From NCBI RefSeq assembly GCF_963678635.1, contig NC_087070.1, positions 45,551,467 to 45,615,466 on the forward strand: a stretch of 64,000 bases of DNA, written 5' to 3'. The translations under genes were made by a program, and so were the position numbers. This document shows positions 57,166-64,000 of the stretch, piece by piece (the first letter of the stretch is position 1; each line of letters starts with the position of its first letter). The notes under the pieces are model-generated. The model was not told where the DNA came from. It saw only the letters and a program-made list of their open reading frames with translations, and did no database searches. The stretch comes from Symsagittifera roscoffensis (lineage: Eukaryota > Xenacoelomorpha > Acoela > Convolutidae).

Positions 57166-58003
57166 TGGCAATTCTCGAGTTCTCAAGTTGGGCAGAACGG
57201 GTATCGTTAGAATCCACATTACATTATAGGAGATAAGTGTAAAATTGGATAAGCGAAATCCCCCAGTTTTGAGGAACGTTTTTACTTGAGCAGGCCTGGA
57301 AACAGGTCTACGGTTTTCTCTTGAGAGGTTTAGCACCCGGCGCTTAAAGTAATTTTTAGGCTTAAGAAGGGGGGCTAGAAAGGGGGGAGGTTAGAAGGGG
57401 GACTGGTTAGGCTAGAGGTTGGCGGTTGTAAATTGCAAAAAGGGGGAAATTAGAGTAACTAATTAGTCGACATCGTTGACTTAGTTACATTAGAAATTAA
57501 CACGCGTTGGTAATATTAGGTGGAGATCCAAAATCCAACTCGAGTTAAGGCTGGTACGCTGGTTGGTTTGGTAGGGGGGACCGGATATAGACAGCTTTTG
57601 TGATACCCCATAAGATCACTAGTGGGGGGAGGAAAACGCGTGGCAATTAGGTACCAGACATTTCTTTTTTTTTTAGACGAAAGGTAGACATTGGTCACCT
57701 TTAAATTTTAGGTGGGCTCATTTTCGTGTTTTTATTATTTTTCTTACTTAAAATTTTTGTTGCATTTTATTGAGGATTTGTGTTTGGTTTTATACGAACA
57801 GGTGATCACAAGATACCTGCGCACCTACATTGAAATAGAAACAACCAAAAAGAAGAAGGGGGGTCAGCATTTGGCTTTTAAGAGAGGGTTTTTGGGAAAA
57901 TTTTACTAGAGCTTGAGTGGTGGTACAAGGTACGGTGGTTCAAGAAGACCCTACAACGAGGAAGACACTCCGTGACGAGTATTGGGACAAGACCGAAGAA
58001 GTC

Positions 58004-58740
58004 TTGGGACAGAGCAGTCTTGGGATAGTGGTCTTGGGACAGGGTCTTGGGACAGTGGTCTTGGGACAGGGTCTTGGGACAGTGGTCTTGGGACAGGGTC
58101 TTGGGACAGTGGTCTTGGGACAGTGGTCTTGGGACAGGGTCTTGGGACAGGAACTTGGGACAGTGGTCTTGGGACAGGGTCTTGGGACAGTGGTCTTGGG
58201 ACAGTGGTCTTGGGACAGGGTCTTGGGACAGGGTCTTGGGACAGGGTCTTGGGACAGTGGTCTTGGGACAGGGTCTTGGGACAGGGGTCTTGGGACAGTG
58301 GTCTTGGGACAGGGTCTTGGGACAGTGGTCTTGGGACAGTCTTGGGACAGTGGTCTTGGGACACTAGTCTTGGGACACTAGTCTTGGGACACTAGCCTTG
58401 GGACACTGGTCTTGGGACACTACCCTTGGGACACTAGTCTTGGGACACTAGTCTTGGGACACCAGCCTTGGGACACTGGTCTTGGGACACTACCCTTGGG
58501 ACACTAGTCTTGGGACAGTAGTCTTGGGACACTAGCCTTGGGACACTAGTCTTGGGACAGTAGTCTTGGGACACTGGTCTTGGGACACTACCCTTGGGAC
58601 AGTAGTCTTGGGACACTAGCCTTGGGACACTAGCCTTGGGACAGTAGTCTTGGGACACTAGCCTTGGAACACTGGTCTTGGGACAGTAGTCTTGGGACAC
58701 TAGTCTTGGAACAGTGGTCTTGGTACAAGGGTCTTAGGAC
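58004..58740 (+). repeat. 12-14-bp minisatellite in the element C leader
   Basis: About 50 units of (G)GTCTTGGGACAG(T) and ACTAGTCTTGGGAC type. The first half is rich in the GGGTCTTGGGACA form, the second in CACTAGTCTTGGG and CACTAGCCTTGGG forms. The remaining leader, 56494-59130, is non-coding apart from chance frames. Confidence 0.9.
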
Positions 58741-59148
58741 ACTAACGGAGAGTACTGTGATAGTGACGAATAGTCTTGGGACGGTATAGAAATTGAAGTC
58801 AAATTACAACAAGTGCGTTTTAAGACAGAATAAGACAAATCGAAATAGGTAGGGTTAAGACCAAATTAAGGAAAATTTTTCGGAGGTTTTAGAAAGAGAA
58901 TTGGATAAGGTTTTTAACACGTTGCACAGAATTTGTTACCACAAAAAATATTTTTTTTTACCCTTAGAATAGAATCGTGTATATAATAAAATTGTAAATA
59001 GAAGCAGTTGTAAATAGAAATAATGAGGCGGAGTAGGGTACCGGTGCTCGAAAAAAGGTCAAGTGGATCAAACACGAAATATAATTCATCGCTGCGCGGA
59101 ACGACATCAACGGGCCCAAAGATAACGAAGACGAACTTTTCAGTTAAC

Positions 59149-62100
59149 ATGGTCAGCACAAGGAGTACAGCGGAGAACAGGGCGAAAGAGGGCACGGAAG
59201 GGGAGCGAGTAGAACCCACCATCGAGATTGATCTAGAGACACCCGATCAAAGTGTGGATGAAACAGGGAAGATGGCGACAGAGTCAACTCCAATGCCCAA
59301 TGCAGAGGAACCGAACCAGAAACCCATAGAGTTCTCACCGATAGATGACGCGGAAGATGCAATAGGCAACACCGAAGAAACGGTGAAAGAAGACTCTCAA
59401 GTAAAGAGGACATCTTTTACGGAAAAATTGGGAATAATGTTCGGAATAAAAACAAAAGAAAACGTGACTGAAGAACCAAAAGCAGAAAGAGCACGAACGT
59501 TTGGGACAGTGAGCACGAAGACCTCAGAAGCCAATCCAAGAGAGGAACAAGCTAAAGCAGAGGCTACGGCCGAAGAGAGACCGACAGCTGACCATGAAGA
59601 GACTAACATTGAGCTGGGTGACTTGTTGGCGAAATTAAATCAGATTGACAAAAGACTTAAGCACAGTGAAGAAGACAGAGAGGTGATAAAAAAGGAGATA
59701 AGATACAACAAGCACGAGTATCTAGACAGTTATTTTAACCTAGCTAAGGCAACAGATGAGAGACTCAAGGAAATGTCAGATAAGGTAGAAGCCACCAATG
59801 AAGAACGAGAAAAGAACATCAAAACAGACATGCAACAGTTGAAGAACCGATATGATGATGTCAACAGCCAATTAGGGAGCCTGGAAAGGAGAATGGACAC
59901 AATGAGCAGGAGTCAAGCCGAGAGTTCGTGTGAAATACAGGCAAAGTTGGATGCAATCTTGAGAGGTTCTACTCCACAAGAAAGACCGGCAGCGGATCGT
60001 ACGCAAGGCACCAGAGTCGACTTTGTAGAACCACAAAGGAACAAACGGCAATCGACACCGTTGCCCTTAACCAGGGATGCGATAAGCATAGCACCAACAG
60101 CTGCGAAAACAATAATGAAGAATGGAACGTCGAATACAACGACTGCTCTGGGAGATTCAACAGCTAACAGCAACACAGGACCGGATGCTATGACATGGGC
60201 CAGTACTTGGGAGATGATGAACAGGACTCTAGAGGCCTTCGCCACGAGGAACACTGACTCGAGCGACAGGAGAGAGGGAAAATCAAGAAAGACATTCAAG
60301 AAGCCAAAAGAATTCAAAGACGACTCCGATGGATGCATTGACACTTGGGTGGAAGTGATGAGATTACATCTAGAACAAGATAACTTGAGTGACGAAAGAC
60401 AAGCATGTACAGCCATACTGAGCAACTTGGAAGGAACGGCATTAAAATGCGTGGTCGCAAAGAAGGAGGAAGAACGCGACACCGCGGACAAGATCTTCGA
60501 GATATTGCTGAATCGATTCGGGTCAGGCATGAAGGGCCACCAAGCGATGATGCGATTTGAAAAGAGAAGGCAGAGGGACGACGAGTCAATAGATCGGTTC
60601 CTAGATGACCTCGAGAGCTTGAGAAGGAGGAGTGACCCAGAGGAGTCGACAAATAGACGGAACTTTAGCATTGCCTCGAAGTTCATCGATGGGGTGAAAA
60701 GTGATGACTTAAGGACAATGTTAGCAACATACTACACATTGTCGAAGGACAGCGCACCCACCCCAGAAGAAATGAGACAGAAATCAAGAGAATACATGCT
60801 GATGAAACCTAAGAAGTACTCATATTCCGAAAACAGGAACACGCAAGGGGGAAGCCAACCCCAGAGGTCATCATGGTACAAACCTAGGGATGATATGGAC
60901 AAGCGCAGATCATGCGCGAACTGCGGGTCAGCGGATCATCATGTGGCTGACTGCACAACGTACAAACAAGGCATGAAGAGCCTAGGTTATGCACCGGATG
61001 AAGAGGATATGAGCCAGATGGAGGAACACGAGTACTATAATGGCTTAATCATCAAGATAGGCGCCAGATGCTTCTTCTGTAACCAGGAGGGGCACTTCAG
61101 AATGGATTGTCCCTTGTTCTGGGAAGCGGTCAAGGACCAGAATCACCCCAAACATAAGTTGGCATTAGCGGCGGTGCAGAATCAGCGGAACAGGCAAAAC
61201 GAGTTTGAATCTAGGAACTTGGGGGCACCAAACACCGAATTGCCGACGAAGACAGTGAAAGCTGTTACACATGTTAGCGGTGCGTTAGAATCCGCGGCCG
61301 GAAGCTCTCTAGAGATAAATTATGAGAAAGCGGCGACGGAAGCAATTGCCAAAGTAAAACAAGATCTGGCTGCGAAAGAAATAGAGCAACGACTAAAGTT
61401 GGAGATCGAAAGACAGAATTTTAACGAAGCATTAACCGGATCGAACTCAATACCAGAGGCTAGAACGGGCTCAATGAAAACCGGGAATTGTAACACCGTG
61501 AAAATGGTGACAGGTAAACCTTTTGGAATATCGAAAATCGGAGCAAGAATAATGTCGATAATCACAGTGGGCGGACACGAGGTAACCAGAAACTTGAGCG
61601 AGCCGAGCGACCAGACGATAATGCACATTGACGTGTATGCAGACTACTTGAGTGGAATAAGTCCACAAACGACTTCTAGAGCGCTCAGGGCACTACTCAC
61701 GAGAGGGGGCAGCAAATCGGTACGTGTTGATAATAGGTACACTGAAGCTTATGGTCCACACGAGGTCATGCTAAATATAGATGGAATCAACATCTATACC
61801 AAGACGATGATAACATGCGACGAAGACCTAATTGGACAAATCTATGTAGGGAAAGAAGAATTGAAAGTAAGATCGATCGGACACTGTGCCATGCTTGAAG
61901 AAGATGCAATGCACATCGGGACGGAAGCAGACGTGACAGGGCACGTGCTAGACATAAATGGCAAAAAGACTCAGTTGCGTGGATTACTTGACACGGGAGC
62001 AGTCTTGAGTGTCATACCAATCGAAACATGGGAAAAGATGGGCTTTGACAAAGGTGACTTGATAGACTCGAGAATACGGCTGTCAGCTGCAAACAAAGGG

Positions 62101-64000
62101 GCCCTACGGGTGCTGGGCAGGACGCCGATAATAGCCCTCAATTTGGGGGAACGTAACCTGTGGATGAGCTTCATCGTGGTAGAAAACCTAGATGAATCTG
62201 ACCAATTCATTTTGGGCAGAGACTTCATCAGGAATTTCGACGTAACGATTGATCTAAATAATGCAATGTTCAGGATACGGAACCCGGATAGGAGGTACGC
62301 AATCAAACCGGTAAATTTAATAATGGCGAATGAAAACAAAAGCACCGGTATTCTTGAGTAGGAGAGTAAGGTTAAAAGCTAATGAAGCGGCAATCGTAAG
62401 CTTGAGGATGAAAAATTATAATGAACTAAGTGACAACAAGCAAGTGTGTATAGTTCCGAATCCCAATAGTCAAAGCGCTGCTGTTTTAGGAAGATCATTT
62501 TCGATAACGAAGAGCGGCCTCTGCGTCAGTGTCTTGTTGAATACCCTTGATATACCGATCACGATACAGAGAGGGAGGAAGCTGGGATATGCTTTACCGG
62601 TTAAAACTCGATATGAAACAATTGAAAACTCAAAACAAAATGAAGTTGTTGATTGTCCTAATCACAGGGACAAAATTTGTATCTTGAGACGATTGCAGAG
62701 AATAAAAGATTCTTCAGGTCTTATCAAATCACTTAAGTCAGAAACGGACGATGGGCTTTCGAGCTGTTCGAACTTTCCAGAGCGACCCACGCTAGATGAA
62801 ATGCAAACAGATAAACCGGTTCTGCCGGAGATTGAACATTTAAGGGGCAAACTGAAAGATGAACAGCTCGAAGCTATCAAGGACGTACTAGAGCGGAACG
62901 AGGAGGTTTTTTCAAGGCATAAGGCGGATATCGGGTGTTGTAATTTTGTTGAACATGAAATAGAACTTGAGGAAAACGCGGTACCACACAGGGAGGGGGC
63001 GAGGCGCATGACCCCACACAAATCGGACGCGTGTAGAAAAGAAATCGAAACGTTACTAGAGTATGACATGATAGAACCATCCAAGTCACCGTGGGCGTGT
63101 GGAGTAGTGATGGCCAAAAAGAAAGGCGACCAGTTAAGGTTTTGTTGTGACTTTCGATACCTGAACTCCGTCACGGTGAAGGATGCCTATCCCATACCTA
63201 GAATTGATGAGAGCCTCTCGAAGTTAGGTGATGCGAAATTTTTTACGACTCTTGATTTAGGCTCAGCCTTTTGGCAGGTACCATTAAGGAAGCAAGACAG
63301 GGACAAGACAGGGTTCGCCTGCGAGTTGGGTCTGTTTCAATGGAAACGGATGCCGTTTGGACTCTGCAATGCAACAGCCACGTTTCAGCGGCTGATGGCA
63401 CACGCGTTGATAGGCGTGACGAAGAAGTACGGCAACCTGGTAATGTGCTACGTGGACGACGTGGTAATAGCAACGCCGACACTAGAAGACCACATCGAGA
63501 GGCTTGACGAGGTGTTCGCGTGCATGAAAAGATCGGGGCTGAAGTGTAAACCATCAAAGTGCGAGATACTCAAGGACTCGATTAAATATTTGGGAAGGAT
63601 GGTAGATAAGCACGGCATCAGACCTGATCCAGACGCCGTGGAAGCAGTCCTAACCTGGAAATCACCGAAGACGGAGCACCAGCTGATGAGCTTCCTGGGT
63701 TTCGCCAACTATTATAGAGAATTCATCAAGGGCTATGCGGACAAGGTATACCCGATGCAACAACTAATGAGACATAAGGGCAAGAAGTTCACGTGGAACA
63801 ACGCGGCAGAAGAGTCATTCCAGAGAATAAAGAAAGAGCTATGTGAGGCACCAGTACTGGGTATGCCGACAGAGAAGGGGATGTACGTGCTAGACACGGA
63901 CGCGTCAGTAGTCGCTATTTCTGGGATTCTCCATCAAGAACAAGAATGGAATGGGAAGACAGTCTTGAGACTAATAGCATACGGGAGCAAGGTCCTAAGT
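59149..64000 (+). pseudogene. Element C gag-pol region (partial at window end)
   Basis: Fossil Gypsy polyprotein region, treated as such although little damaged. The gag core is at about 60.3-60.75 kb, CCHC knuckles (CANCGSADHHVADC and CFFCNQEGHFRMDC) at about 60.9-61.1 kb, the protease DTG at about 61.99 kb, the reverse transcriptase YVDD at about 63.45 kb and the RNase H start at about 63.9 kb. Confidence 0.85.

Larger units (their letters stand above)
55584..64000 (+). mobile_element. Ty3/Gypsy element C (runs off the window)
   Basis: Same family as element A. Parts: 5' LTR 55584-56467, primer-binding site 56479-56493, leader with a 69-bp and a 14-bp repeat array to about 59.1 kb, then gag, protease, reverse transcriptase and start of RNase H to the window end. 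It looks nearly whole in the visible part, with one or two breaks. The 3' part, including any accessory genes, is outside the window. It is highly similar to A in gag-pol, so the two are close relatives. Confidence 0.85.

Noticed and set aside
57917-58700. Several overlapping frames with LGQWSWDRVLGQ or SQDPVPRPL repeats
   Set aside because: Same minisatellite effect in element C.

Overview
The window is eukaryotic, almost certainly from a metazoan and probably an aquatic invertebrate. It holds intron-containing genes with GT-AG junctions, a CR1-type LINE with a PHD finger and an esterase, several Ty3/Gypsy elements, foldback and Tc1-like MITEs and a tRNA-like SINE head. I see no single-copy host gene that would fix the species. 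Nearly all of it is nested mobile DNA.

Layout. (1) 1-2305, minus strand: 5' half of a CR1-type LINE (esterase ORF, PHD/coiled-coil ORF, start of the endonuclease), cut by the window edge. (2) 2306-7272 and 25018-about 31081, minus strand: an old, broken Ty3/Gypsy element (element B), split in its gag region by a large insertion. (3) 7273-25017: that insertion, 17,745 bp, with 25-bp perfect terminal inverted repeats, a 2-bp CA duplication at its edges and arrays of GGATTCC-type motifs inside both ends. (4) 31082-54405, plus strand: a giant Gypsy element (element A, about 23 kb) with LTRs, a long repeat-filled leader, gag-pol and about 10 kb of accessory coding sequence. (5) 54406-55583: unclassified sequence with a tRNA-like SINE head. 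(6) 55584-64000: a third Gypsy element (element C), same family as A, running off the window.

The most interesting object is the 17.7-kb element. It looks like a DNA transposon with cargo, not a Polinton: I see no polymerase B, capsid or packaging ATPase. It carries four multi-exon genes whose splice phases agree. The first is a candidate transposase of 1015 aa, RNase H-like with a C-terminal BRCT-like domain. The second is a 750-aa JmjC protein of the KDM2/KDM7 type with all Fe(II) and 2-oxoglutarate residues in place. The third is a 443-aa protein with a possible SH3/chromo-barrel-like N-terminus and a Cys cluster, on the minus strand. The fourth is a 699-aa protein with a C-terminal KMT5A (SETD8)-like SET domain. 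KMT5A writes H4K20me1, and some KDM7 enzymes (PHF8) erase it, so the element may carry an opposed writer/eraser pair, perhaps with a reader. The last two genes are divergent and share a 450-bp intergenic region that holds a perfect 54-bp inverted repeat. A perfect 36-bp hairpin precedes the JmjC gene.

Inferred order of events: element B arrived first; the cargo transposon and the CR1-type LINE later went into it; a foldback MITE family and an endonuclease-only LINE derivative then went into the cargo transposon. The uninterrupted splice frames of the cargo genes suggest a fairly recent insertion. The Gypsy elements are treated as fossils: A and B are broken in several places, and C looks close to whole in the visible part.
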